From: an uncultured Bacteroidales bacterium
Lineage (GTDB): Bacteria > Bacteroidota > Bacteroidia > Bacteroidales > Muribaculaceae
Reading direction: 5' to 3'
Assembly (NCBI GenBank): GCA_902762385.1
Contig: CACWNQ010000001.1
Location: forward strand, 1 to 64,000
DNA: 64,000 nt
The translations under genes were made by a program, and so were the position numbers. Of the stretch, positions 25,763 through 33,805 are shown piece by piece. Positions within the stretch are counted from its first letter, which is position 1, and each line of letters begins with the position of its first letter. A model generated the notes under the pieces. The model was given only the letters and a program-made list of their open reading frames with translations. It was not told the DNA's origin and ran no database searches.

Positions 25763-26584
25763 ATGAAACAAAAAATATTCATCTTATTAACTGTGGCAAT
25801 TATTGTTGCCTTTTCATCGTGCTCAAACAAAGAGAAACAGGAATCTTCGGCAGTTCCATCGGAGAAACCTGTAGAGTTGAAACCTGTAGATCAGACTGCC
25901 CAGCTTTCGGGACATGTGGGACGAGGTGGTGTTCACATGACTCTTACCATTAAAGGAGACTTGGTGGAGGGAGAATATTCTTACGACAAGTATAATTCAC
26001 CTCTTAAGCTTCAAGGCAAGCTTGAGGAGGATGGACATATGGAACTTCACGAGGTTAATGCAAGTGGTCGTCCTACAGGGCACTTCGATGGCTATTATGG
26101 AAAAGATTATGGCTATATAGGTGAGTTTGTGAACTTTCAAGGCACTCGTTCACCATTTAACCTTACCATTGATGATGTTACCGACAATGCCGGTGATGGT
26201 GAGGGTAGAGGATTCTTAGCTCCATTGCCTAGCAATAGTCCTGCTGCAGATGGAGGAGATTATTCTTCGGATGCTGGTGGTGATTATGAAACTGAGGACT
26301 ATGACAGTGACAATGACATGGGTTTCAGTGAAGGTGCTGGTGATAGTAGTATTGATGAGCTGCTTGACTCTTATGAAAGCTATGTTGATGATTACATTAA
26401 GTTCCTTAAAAGAGCTGCAAATGGTGACATGTCGGCCGCAGTTGAATATGCCAGATTATATCAAGACGCTCTTGAATATCAAGAAAAACTTGAGAATGTG
26501 CAAGGTGAGATGAGTGCTGCTCAGCTTAACCGAATGAACCGAATCAATAACAAGCTGATAGAAGCTGCCCAAGATATGCAATAA
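25763..26584 (+). CDS. Lipoprotein of unknown function, last gene of the SPFH operon
   Basis: A 273-residue protein with a lipoprotein signal (hydrophobic residues 4-17, lipobox VAFSSC with Cys about residue 20). Residues ~45-135 are beta-rich (VGRGGVHMTLTIKGDLVEGEYSY-like hairpins), ~150-205 are very acidic and Gly/Ser/Asp-rich, and ~205-270 are helical. It places one component in the outer membrane or periplasm. Not recognised by family. A hairpin that may end the operon lies about 100 nt downstream. Confidence 0.75.
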   Translation: MKQKIFILLTVAIIVAFSSCSNKEKQESSAVPSEKPVELKPVDQTAQLSGHVGRGGVHMTLTIKGDLVEGEYSYDKYNSPLKLQGKLEEDGHMELHEVNASGRPTGHFDGYYGKDYGYIGEFVNFQGTRSPFNLTIDDVTDNAGDGEGRGFLAPLPSNSPAADGGDYSSDAGGDYETEDYDSDNDMGFSEGAGDSSIDELLDSYESYVDDYIKFLKRAANGDMSAAVEYARLYQDALEYQEKLENVQGEMSAAQLNRMNRINNKLIEAAQDMQ

Positions 26585-26686
26585 AAGAGAATGCGATTCA
26601 ATGGACTTAAATAACAGAAGTGCAAGGTCTCAAACTTTACACTTACTAATATAAAATAATATAGTCTTACACGAAAAGAGAATGAC

Positions 26687-26715
26687 GAGCGACTGGTGGT
26701 TAACGCCAGTCGCTC
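26687..26715 (+). terminator. Hairpin, probable end of the SPFH operon
   Basis: GAGCGACTGG pairs perfectly with CCAGTCGCTC around a 9 nt loop. The following CGTTTATATT is only moderately T-rich. The rest of this 626 nt gene-free stretch holds the promoter and RNA candidate described next. Confidence 0.6.
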
Positions 26716-26851
26716 CGTTTATATTGTCATCGAGGTCATTAAATCATATAAGTTAACAGGCAACAATTATAGTAAAATGCTATTGTTATGATTGAATAGA
26801 AGGTGTGTTAACAATATTTCACAAATGGGATGTAAAAAGAGTGGCGATATT

Positions 26852-26882
26852 TTTGTTTTAGTTGGTATTTTGAGTAAATTTG
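26852..26882 (+). promoter_or_regulatory. Promoter of the RNA upstream of recJ
   Basis: TTTG, a 19 bp spacer and TAAATTTG, a full match to the Bacteroidota promoter. Transcription should begin near 26889, more than 300 nt before recJ. Confidence 0.7.
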
Positions 26883-26888
26883 TATCGA

Positions 26889-27092
26889 AAATATAAAGTA
26901 GGGTCGATAGTTTGCACTTTTAGGCATGCTAAAGTTGAAGTAATTCTTTACTCGTGCCAAGCAAACTCTTTGACATTGAGAGGAAAAGCCGTTTGGGCCA
27001 ATGTTCCATACTAGTGGTTGTGCTAGAAATGCTTTGGACCCATGATAAGGCTTAAATCTTCATATTTATATGTGAAGATTTGTTAAATTTTT
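26889..27092 (+). ncRNA. Candidate structured non-coding RNA (~200 nt)
   Basis: Bounded by a consensus promoter and a terminator, with no reading frame. Two long-range helices are visible: AGTTTGC (26909) with GCAAACT (26961), and AAGCC plus TGGGCC (26986-26999) with GGACCCA plus GGCTT (27036-27053). Size and gene-flanking arrangement recall 6S-like or Bacteroidales-1-type RNAs, but I cannot match a consensus by eye. It could instead be a recJ leader with an attenuator. Covariance search would decide. Confidence 0.5.
27054..27092 (+). terminator. Terminator of the RNA upstream of recJ
   Basis: AAATCTTCA pairs with TGAAGATTT across a 10 nt A/T loop (which can add further pairs) and is followed by GTTAAATTTTT. 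Confidence 0.7.
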
Positions 27093-27210
27093 GGTTTCTC
27101 ACATGTGTTTTATAGTGGCCCAGTACTTGTTATTTTCATATATAGTCTCGATGGTTGGTTGCTAGAGAGCACACCACGAGCTTCCCCAAGCCAATTAAAG
27201 AACAACATAA

Positions 27211-28950
27211 ATGACAAGTAAATGGATTTATTTGCCCCTTACATCCGAAGAAAAGAAAATAGAGGAGCAGCTTGCGGTTCAGTTCCCCGAGTGCCCTTCT
27301 ATTGCTCGGCTTTTGGTGCTGCGTGGTGTGAAGACTCCGGAGGAGGTCCGCGACTTCTTCTATCCATCGCTAAGCCAGCTGCCCGACCCATTTCTTATGC
27401 GGGATATGAAAAAGGCTGTGGAGAGGCTCAACCAAGCCTTGGGGGCAAAAGAAAAAGTACTAGTCTATGGCGACTATGACGTAGACGGAACAACTGCGGT
27501 GGCACTGGTCTACCGCTATTTGCAGCGCTTCTATTCAAACGTGGAGTACTATATCCCCACGCGAGATGATGAAGGCTATGGTATATCGACGCAGGGCATA
27601 GACTATGCCGAGAGCATCGGTGTAAAACTCATAATTGTGCTTGACTGCGGCATTAAGGCGGTCGAGGAGATTGCCTATGCAAAAAGCAAGGGCATTGACT
27701 TCATCATATGTGACCACCATGTGCCTGATGATGTTCTCCCTGACGCAGCGGCTATCCTTAACCCTAAACTCGTTGACGACAAGTATCCTTATAAGGACTT
27801 GTCGGGATGTGGTGTGGGTTATAAATTCATGCAAGGATTTGCCAAGAGTAACGGCATCGACAACATGTATGACTTGGAGAACTCGCTCGACCTGCTTGCT
27901 GTGAGCATTGCTGCCGATCTGGTGCCTTTAACCGGAGAGAACCGCATACTTGCACATTATGGTATCAAGCGCTTGAACAACAATCCCTGCGTGGGATTGC
28001 GCAGCATCTTGCGACTGTGTCGTATACAAAAACGTGAAATTACCATCAGCGATATTATCTTCAAAATAGGGCCACTTATCAATGCTTCGGGCCGCATGCA
28101 GAGTGGTCAGGAGTCGGTGGAGTTGCTCGTGACGCGCAACAACTCGGCTGCTTATGAAATCATCAAGAAGATTGACCGCTACAATCAGAGCCGTAAGGAG
28201 CTCGATCGCAATATTACCGAAGAGGCCAACGCCATTATCGAGAATCACAAGGAAGAGATGGGCTCGAAGAAGCCTATCGTGCTCTATAACCGCGAATGGC
28301 ACAAGGGCATCATTGGCATTGTGGCATCACGCCTGTCGGAGCTTTACTTCCGTCCGTCGGTGGTGCTTACTTATAGCAACGACGGCCTGGCAACAGGCTC
28401 ATCACGTTCGGTGCGTGGTTTCGACATCTACACAGCCATCAAGTCAAATCGTGATTTGCTAGAGAACTTTGGTGGTCACACCAATGCTGTGGGCTTGACG
28501 TTGAAGGAGGAGAACATCCCTGAGTTTAAACGTCGACTTGAGGAATATGTTGAAGCTCATATTGAAGATGAGCAGGTTACTCCATCAATCGATGTGGACT
28601 GCGAACTTTCTTTCGATGAGATTAACGACTCGTTCATTCGTTACATGAAGCTCTTCAATCCCTTCGGTCCGGAAAACCAGAAACCAGTGTTCATGACTTG
28701 CCGATGCCACGATGCTGGAACCAGTAAACTAGTGGGCAAGAAGATGGAACACATCAAGCTTGATGTGGTGGATTCGAAGAGTGGCAAAATGATGAATGCT
28801 ATAGCTTTTGGCATGGGCGAATATTTCGACCGCATAAAGCAGGGCGAGCCATTCGACATAATCTACACTGTTGAGGAGAACAAGCACCGCAACACGGTAT
28901 CGATTCAGCTACTTATTAAGGGCATTAGAATGAGTAACGATGCCAACTAA
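27211..28950 (+). CDS. recJ: Single-stranded-DNA-specific exonuclease RecJ
   Basis: 5'-3' exonuclease on single-stranded DNA in recombination and mismatch repair. The 579-residue protein shows DHH-family motifs VYGDYDVDGTTA (~residue 86), LDCGIKAVEE, ICDHHVPDD (DHH), the DHHA1 signature GGHTNAVGLTL near 425, and the C-terminal RecJ OB domain. Length matches Bacteroidota RecJ. Its 3' end overlaps recQ by 11 nt in another frame, indicating translational coupling. Confidence 0.96.
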   Translation: MTSKWIYLPLTSEEKKIEEQLAVQFPECPSIARLLVLRGVKTPEEVRDFFYPSLSQLPDPFLMRDMKKAVERLNQALGAKEKVLVYGDYDVDGTTAVALVYRYLQRFYSNVEYYIPTRDDEGYGISTQGIDYAESIGVKLIIVLDCGIKAVEEIAYAKSKGIDFIICDHHVPDDVLPDAAAILNPKLVDDKYPYKDLSGCGVGYKFMQGFAKSNGIDNMYDLENSLDLLAVSIAADLVPLTGENRILAHYGIKRLNNNPCVGLRSILRLCRIQKREITISDIIFKIGPLINASGRMQSGQESVELLVTRNNSAAYEIIKKIDRYNQSRKELDRNITEEANAIIENHKEEMGSKKPIVLYNREWHKGIIGIVASRLSELYFRPSVVLTYSNDGLATGSSRSVRGFDIYTAIKSNRDLLENFGGHTNAVGLTLKEENIPEFKRRLEEYVEAHIEDEQVTPSIDVDCELSFDEINDSFIRYMKLFNPFGPENQKPVFMTCRCHDAGTSKLVGKKMEHIKLDVVDSKSGKMMNAIAFGMGEYFDRIKQGEPFDIIYTVEENKHRNTVSIQLLIKGIRMSNDAN

Positions 28951-30856
28951 CCCCGACATCTACCAGATATTAGAGAAATACTGGGGGTATAAGCAATTTC
29001 GCGCGCTTCAGGAAGACATTATAATGTCGGTTCTTGAGGGGCGCGATACTCTTGGTCTTATGCCCACTGGTGGTGGCAAGTCACTTACCTTCCAGATTCC
29101 AACCCTAGCCATGGATGGCCTCGCTATAGTAGTGACGCCCATCATTTCGCTCATGAAGGATCAGGTAGATAACTTGATATCACATCGAATCAAGGCTACC
29201 TACATGCATGCCGGCTTGTCGGTAACTGAGCGTCGGCGTGTGATGGAGAAGTGCCAAAATGGAAACTATAAGTTTCTCTATATCTCTCCTGAGCGTCTTG
29301 AAAGTAAGTCGTTTCTTGATCGTATCAAGCACTTGAATGTATGCTTAATAGTGGTGGATGAGGCCCATTGCATCTCGCAGTGGGGGTATGATTTCAGGCC
29401 ATCGTTCCTCAACATTGGCAAATTGCGCAAGGTGTTTCCTGAGGTTCCTGTGCTTGCTCTTACTGCTACTGCCACTCCAGTAGTGGTCAATGATATACAG
29501 GATAAACTTCAGTTCAGAGCTCCTAATGTTTTCAAGACCAGTTTTGCTCGAAGTAATATCTCCTATGTGGTTCGTCACACCACCGAGAAGATGAGTGAAC
29601 TAGTCCACATCATGAAATCTGTTCCAGGTTCTGCTATAGTGTATGTGCGCAGTCGAAAGCGCACAAAACTAATAGCTGATGAGCTTCGACGAAATGGCAT
29701 TAGTGCCGATTACTACCATGCCGGCTTGAGCATCGAGGAGAAAGAGGACAAACAAAACAAGTGGAAAGACGATGAGATACGCGTTATTGTTGCTACCAAC
29801 GCATTTGGAATGGGCATTGACAAACCCGACGTAAGACTTGTGGCGCATGTTGACTTGCCCAATACTCTTGAGGAGTATTTTCAAGAAGCTGGTCGTGCTG
29901 GCCGTGATGGAAATCGGTCTTATGCCGTTATGCTAGTGAAGGCCACCGATAAGGGGTTATTGCACCGTCACCTGAGCGAGGCTTTTCCTGAGAAGGACTA
30001 CATACGCAAAGTTTATGAGCTTGTAGGCAATTTCCTTGAGGTGGCAATAGGAGAGGGCTATGGTCAAATGCTCGATTTTAACTTCAATCTCTTCTGCCGT
30101 ACTTATAACTTACCTGTGCTTCCAACTCATAATGCACTTAAGATTTTGACTCAGTCGGAGTATATTCAGTTTGTAGAGGAGATTGAAACACAGTCGCGAG
30201 TGATGATTCTCGCCAACAAAGATGAACTCTATAATATCCCGACCACCACACCACGTGCCGATGAGGTGCTTCAAGCATTGCTGAGAACTTATTCGGGCCT
30301 TTTTGCCGATTATGTTTTCATCAATGAAGATGTGATCTCTTATCGCTACAATCTGCCGTCACAGACAATCTACGAGTCGCTCCTCGAACTCACTCGCATG
30401 CACATTCTACATTATGTGCCTCGCAAGCGAACACCATATATAATTTACACTACCTCGCGAGAGGAGCCAAAGCATGTCTTGATTCCTAAGGCTGTGTATG
30501 AAGACTTGCGTGAGCGCATGCGGCAACGCATTGAAGCAGTGATAACATATTGCTTTAGCGATGACATATGCCGTGAAAAATACCTCGTAGAGTACTTTGG
30601 TGAAAGTTCATCGTCGCCTTGTGGTCATTGCGACACTTGCATTGAGAAGCGCAAACGTGAAGATCACGAGCCCGATGATGTGATGCAAGGAATTCTCTAT
30701 ATGACGCAACTCAAGCCACGACGTCTTAAAGAGTTGGTACAAAGCTTGTCATTCCCTCGCGACGAGATTATTGCTATGGTGTCGATGCTGGTGGATGAGG
30801 GTGTGCTGTTGCATCTTGAAGATGATACCTATAAGAACCCAAAACCTCTGGACTAA
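28940..30856 (+). CDS. recQ: ATP-dependent DNA helicase RecQ
   Basis: 3'-5' DNA helicase. The 638-residue protein has motif I MPTGGGKSLTFQIP, motif II VVDEAHCISQWGYDFRP, motif III LTATATPVV, motif VI QEAGRAGRDGN, a RecQ zinc-binding segment (C-R-E-K ... CGHCDTC near 545-575) and a C-terminal winged helix. No HRDC domain can be seen; the protein ends soon after the winged helix. Cotranscribed with recJ, its usual functional partner in processing stalled forks. Confidence 0.95.
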   Translation: MPTNPDIYQILEKYWGYKQFRALQEDIIMSVLEGRDTLGLMPTGGGKSLTFQIPTLAMDGLAIVVTPIISLMKDQVDNLISHRIKATYMHAGLSVTERRRVMEKCQNGNYKFLYISPERLESKSFLDRIKHLNVCLIVVDEAHCISQWGYDFRPSFLNIGKLRKVFPEVPVLALTATATPVVVNDIQDKLQFRAPNVFKTSFARSNISYVVRHTTEKMSELVHIMKSVPGSAIVYVRSRKRTKLIADELRRNGISADYYHAGLSIEEKEDKQNKWKDDEIRVIVATNAFGMGIDKPDVRLVAHVDLPNTLEEYFQEAGRAGRDGNRSYAVMLVKATDKGLLHRHLSEAFPEKDYIRKVYELVGNFLEVAIGEGYGQMLDFNFNLFCRTYNLPVLPTHNALKILTQSEYIQFVEEIETQSRVMILANKDELYNIPTTTPRADEVLQALLRTYSGLFADYVFINEDVISYRYNLPSQTIYESLLELTRMHILHYVPRKRTPYIIYTTSREEPKHVLIPKAVYEDLRERMRQRIEAVITYCFSDDICREKYLVEYFGESSSSPCGHCDTCIEKRKREDHEPDDVMQGILYMTQLKPRRLKELVQSLSFPRDEIIAMVSMLVDEGVLLHLEDDTYKNPKPLD

Positions 30857-30880
30857 TAAAGTTGATAGGTCGATTATATA

Positions 30881-30917
30881 AAAGTTGGAGCGAAACTTAA
30901 TGTTTCGCTCCAACTTT
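30881..30917. terminator. Bidirectional terminator of the recJ-recQ operon
   Basis: AAAGTTGGAGCGAAAC pairs perfectly (16 bp) with GTTTCGCTCCAACTTT around TTAAT; flanking A and T runs allow use on both strands. It separates recQ from the convergent small winged-helix gene. Confidence 0.9.
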
Positions 30918-30934
30918 AAATTCTTAGATAAACC

Positions 30935-31144
30935 TCAAAGCAAAGTAACCTCAATTTGCTTGCCTTCCTCATCAGAGGCCACGTTAACCTTACCTTCACG
31001 GGCGAGCCAACCGATAGCAGCAAAAATTTCTTTCTCTTTAAGTTTAGTCACTTTTTTCAAACCTTTCATGTCCTGAGTGCCATTAGCCTCGTTCAGAGAA
31101 TTCCAAACTGCGCCAGCCCACAGACCAATTGTTTCAACGTTCAT
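30935..31144 (-). CDS. Small winged helix-turn-helix protein (DUF2582-like)
   Basis: A 69-residue protein that is one winged-helix domain: WAGAVWNSLNEANGTQ, then LKKVTKLKEKEIFAAIGWLAREGKV with the recognition-helix position, then a beta-wing (VNVASDEEGKQIEVTLL). The family is widespread in Bacteroidota and methanogens. It may be a nucleic-acid-binding regulator; targets are unknown. Confidence 0.85.
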   Translation of the reverse strand: MNVETIGLWAGAVWNSLNEANGTQDMKGLKKVTKLKEKEIFAAIGWLAREGKVNVASDEEGKQIEVTLL

Positions 31145-31402
31145 AATAAATAAATTTTAGTAATACTTCGTGTTTATTAAAAACGATGCAAAATTATATG
31201 TTTTATAACATATGTGCAATATTTAAATAACAATAATTTCATTCTTAAGTCTGCAATCGTTTAACTCAACACTTTATCCTCTTGCTGTTTCTGATGGTTT
31301 AGGATTATTCTATGGCTTTGCTTTATCAACAGCGGTTGGTATTTGGATTGCTTTTATTAGATGATGTTATTCTTAATAAAGATTAATAAAGCTAACAAAG
31401 TC
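31145..31402. other. A/T-rich gap upstream of the tryptophanase promoter
   Basis: Apart from sequence upstream of the divergent winged-helix gene I see no gene, hairpin or repeat of note. Confidence 0.5.
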
Positions 31403-31433
31403 TTTGATTTCTCTTGACTTTTGTATAATTTTG
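31403..31433 (+). promoter_or_regulatory. Promoter of tryptophanase leader
   Basis: TTTG, a 19 bp spacer and TAATTTTG. The predicted transcription start near 31440 leaves a leader of about 300 nt before the tnaA ATG. Confidence 0.75.
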
Positions 31434-31439
31434 CACAAC

Positions 31440-31742
31440 AAAACTAGAGAAATGATCTTATATAAACTAAAATCATCGGCTATCACATCATGCAAATTCC
31501 TCAATATTAAGGAATTAGATCATTTTATATTTTAATGTGATTACAATAGCGGTTGCTATTGGAAAGCACTGTGGTGCTTGTTGAGCAACCACGTTCTTAC
31601 TTACTAAAACAAATCAATTATTAATATAAAGCTCTGAAGCGGCATTTAAGTCGTGTGAGTGGCAGTGATAACAAGTCACTAGGCAACAGAGTGCCGCCTC
31701 GAGCAATAGGATATCAATCCTCTAAAAAACTTTTCACTATTT
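31440..31742 (+). promoter_or_regulatory. Structured 5' leader of tnaA, candidate regulatory RNA
   Basis: Several helices can be drawn. AAATGATCT (31450) pairs with AGATCATTT (31517). GGTTGCT (31551) can pair with AGCAACC (31584), or the competing hairpin AATAGC-GGTT-GCTATT (31545-31560) can form. AAGCAC/GTGCTT (31564-31579) is nested between. GCGGCA (31639) pairs with TGCCGC (31692), and a hairpin AGGAT/ATCCT sits close to the start codon. Mutually exclusive helices suggest attenuation or a metabolite-sensing element. No known riboswitch core was recognised. Confidence 0.5.
31452..31535 (+). CDS. Possible 27-residue leader peptide upstream of tnaA
   Basis: An ATG-started frame of 27 codons (MILYKLKSSAITSCKF...) begins about 12 nt after the predicted transcription start. 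Its start overlaps the AAATGATCT/AGATCATTT helix. E. coli tnaA is controlled by the leader peptide TnaC, but this one contains no tryptophan, so it is not a TnaC homologue. Translation is unproven, and short frames in A/T-rich leaders arise by chance. Confidence 0.25.
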   Translation: MILYKLKSSAITSCKFLNIKELDHFIF

Positions 31743-33119
31743 ATGGAACTCCCATTTGCAGAATCTTGGAAAATCAAAATGATTGAGCCATTGACCAAGA
31801 GCACTCGCGAACAGCGTGAACAGTGGCTCAAAGAAGCTCACAACAATGTGTTTATGTTAAAGGCCGAGCAGGTTTACATCGACTGTCTTACTGACTCGGG
31901 TACAGGTGCCATGAGCGACCGTCAGTGGTCGGCCATGATGCTGGGCGATGAGAGCTATGCTGGCGCTACTTCGTTCTACAAGTTCCAGGAGGTAGTTCAA
32001 CGTATCTTTGGTTTCAAGTACGTGATACCTACTCACCAGGGCCGTGCTGCTGAGAACGTGCTCTTCTCTTATCTTGTTAAGGAAGGCAACGTTGTTCCTG
32101 GCAATGCTCACTTCGACACTACTAAGGGACACATCGAGGCTCGCAAGGCTAAAGCTATCGATGTTACTATTGACGAGGCTAAGGACACTCAGCTTGAGAT
32201 ACCTTTTAAAGGTAATGTTTCGCTCGAGAAGCTCGAGAAGGTTCTCGTTGAGAATAAGGGAAATGTACCTTTCATGGTTCTCACTGTTACCAACAATACT
32301 GTAGGCGGTCAACCAGTTTCTATGAAGAATATCAAAGAGACTTGCGAACTATGCCACAAGTATGGCGTTCCCGTGGTTATGGACAGTGCCCGCTTCGCTG
32401 AGAATTCATATTTCATTAAGACTCGCGAGGAAGGCTATGCCGACAAGACCATCAAGGAAATTGCTCGTGAAATGTACAGTTATGTTGACGCTATGACCAT
32501 GAGCGCAAAGAAAGACGGTGTGGTTAACATGGGCGGTTTCATTGCTACCAACAACGAGGAGTGGTATGAGGGTGCTAAATTGTTCTGCATTCCTTTCGAA
32601 GGATTCATTACCTACGGTGGTATGAATGGTCGTGACCTTAACGCTTTGGCTGTAGGTCTTGACGAGAACACCGAGTTTGAGATGCTCGAGACTCGTATCC
32701 ATCAGGTGCAGTATCTTGCCAGCAAGCTCGATGAGTATGGTATTCCTTACCAGCGTCCAGTGGGTGGTCACGCACTCTTTATCGATGCCGACAAGGTGCT
32801 TTGCAATGTGCCTAAGGAGGAGTTCCCTGCTCAGACTCTTACTTGCGAGCTCTATCTTGAGGCTGGTATTCGTGGTTGCGAGATTGGTTACATCCTTGCC
32901 GACCGTGATCCCGTGACTCGCGAGAACCGCTTTGGTGGTCTCGACCTGCTGCGTCTTTGCATTGCTCGTCGTGTTTACACCGATAACCACATGAATGTGA
33001 TTGCCGCAGCGCTCAAGAACGTGTATGATCGTCGCAACGAGATTACCCGTGGTGTTGCTATCGAGTGGGAGGCCCCATTGATGCGCCACTTCACTGTTAA
33101 GCTGCGTCGCCTGGGATAA
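31743..33119 (+). CDS. tnaA: Tryptophanase
   Basis: PLP enzyme splitting L-tryptophan into indole, pyruvate and ammonia. The 458-residue protein has the family N-terminus (PFAESWKIKMIEPL), LTDSGTGAMSD, PTHQGRAAENVLF, DSARFAENSYFIK, the PLP-lysine region MTMSAKKDG and the C-terminal LMRHFTVKL. The sequence follows the Bacteroides-type tryptophanase rather than tyrosine phenol-lyase. No tryptophan permease gene is adjacent. Expression is probably controlled through the long structured leader. Confidence 0.95.
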   Translation: MELPFAESWKIKMIEPLTKSTREQREQWLKEAHNNVFMLKAEQVYIDCLTDSGTGAMSDRQWSAMMLGDESYAGATSFYKFQEVVQRIFGFKYVIPTHQGRAAENVLFSYLVKEGNVVPGNAHFDTTKGHIEARKAKAIDVTIDEAKDTQLEIPFKGNVSLEKLEKVLVENKGNVPFMVLTVTNNTVGGQPVSMKNIKETCELCHKYGVPVVMDSARFAENSYFIKTREEGYADKTIKEIAREMYSYVDAMTMSAKKDGVVNMGGFIATNNEEWYEGAKLFCIPFEGFITYGGMNGRDLNALAVGLDENTEFEMLETRIHQVQYLASKLDEYGIPYQRPVGGHALFIDADKVLCNVPKEEFPAQTLTCELYLEAGIRGCEIGYILADRDPVTRENRFGGLDLLRLCIARRVYTDNHMNVIAAALKNVYDRRNEITRGVAIEWEAPLMRHFTVKLRRLG

Positions 33120-33140
33120 TTTTTCCAGCCACAAAACTAT

Positions 33141-33177
33141 AAAAAACAGCTCGACAATTATGCCGGGCTGTTTTTTT
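33141..33177 (+). terminator. Terminator of tnaA
   Basis: AAAAAACAGC pairs with GCTGTTTTTT across a 16 nt loop that can add a CG/CG pair, and runs directly into a T tract. Confidence 0.85.
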
Positions 33178-33197
33178 GTGTTAAAGGAATGTGCTTG

Positions 33198-33767
33198 TTA
33201 CTTTAGTTTTGGAAGGTTGTCGATAGCAGTTTCGTTGCCGAGTGCAGCCGATTTTGCTATCCACTCTTTGGCTTTCTTAACGTCTTTCTTGATACCGTTG
33301 CCACCGTAGTAATAGCATGATCCAATGAGGTACATAGCATCGGAGTTATTTTGCTTGGCAGCTTTTTCAAGCCACTTGATGGCTTTCTTATAGTCTTGTT
33401 TGCAGCCATATCCGTTCTTGTACATCTCGCCGAGTGCAACCTGCGAGTCGACATATCCTTTCTTTGCTGCTTTCTCGTAGAGCTTGAAAGCCATAGTTAG
33501 GCTTTTCTCCACACCTTTTCCCTCAGAATAGCAAACTGCGAGGTTGTGAGTGGCACGAATGTTGCCCTTCTTGTGTGCAGCTTCGAAATACTCTACAGCA
33601 TCTTCGTAGTTACCAGCTTCGTAGCAGTTGTTTCCTTCTCTGATGAGGTCTTCAATAGCTTCTTTTTTTAGGTCACGCTTCTTCCTGGCTAGTGCTTGTG
33701 GCGCAGTAACTGTTGCAATTAAGGCAACGAGAGCTATAATGCTGACAATTCTTTTGAAATTTTTCAT
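33198..33767 (-). CDS. Secreted Sel1-repeat (TPR-like) protein
   Basis: A 189-residue protein with a signal peptide (about 1-27, ending ALA) followed by four Sel1-like repeats: YEDAVEYFEAAHKKGN, MAFKLYEKAAKKGYVDSQVALGEMYKNG, AIKWLEKAAKQNNSDAMYLIGSCYYYGG and AKEWIAKSAALGN. Sel1 repeats mediate protein-protein contacts. Probably periplasmic; partner unknown. It lies 38 nt downstream of typA on the same strand. Confidence 0.88.
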   Translation of the reverse strand: MKNFKRIVSIIALVALIATVTAPQALARKKRDLKKEAIEDLIREGNNCYEAGNYEDAVEYFEAAHKKGNIRATHNLAVCYSEGKGVEKSLTMAFKLYEKAAKKGYVDSQVALGEMYKNGYGCKQDYKKAIKWLEKAAKQNNSDAMYLIGSCYYYGGNGIKKDVKKAKEWIAKSAALGNETAIDNLPKLK

Positions 33768-33805
33768 AATAATGATTCTAATAATTATAGGTGTTAATAA
33801 AAGGG

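Noticed and set aside
31452-31535. The tnaA leader frame as a TnaC homologue
   Set aside because: It has no tryptophan and no TnaC-like residues. It is kept only as a low-confidence leader peptide.
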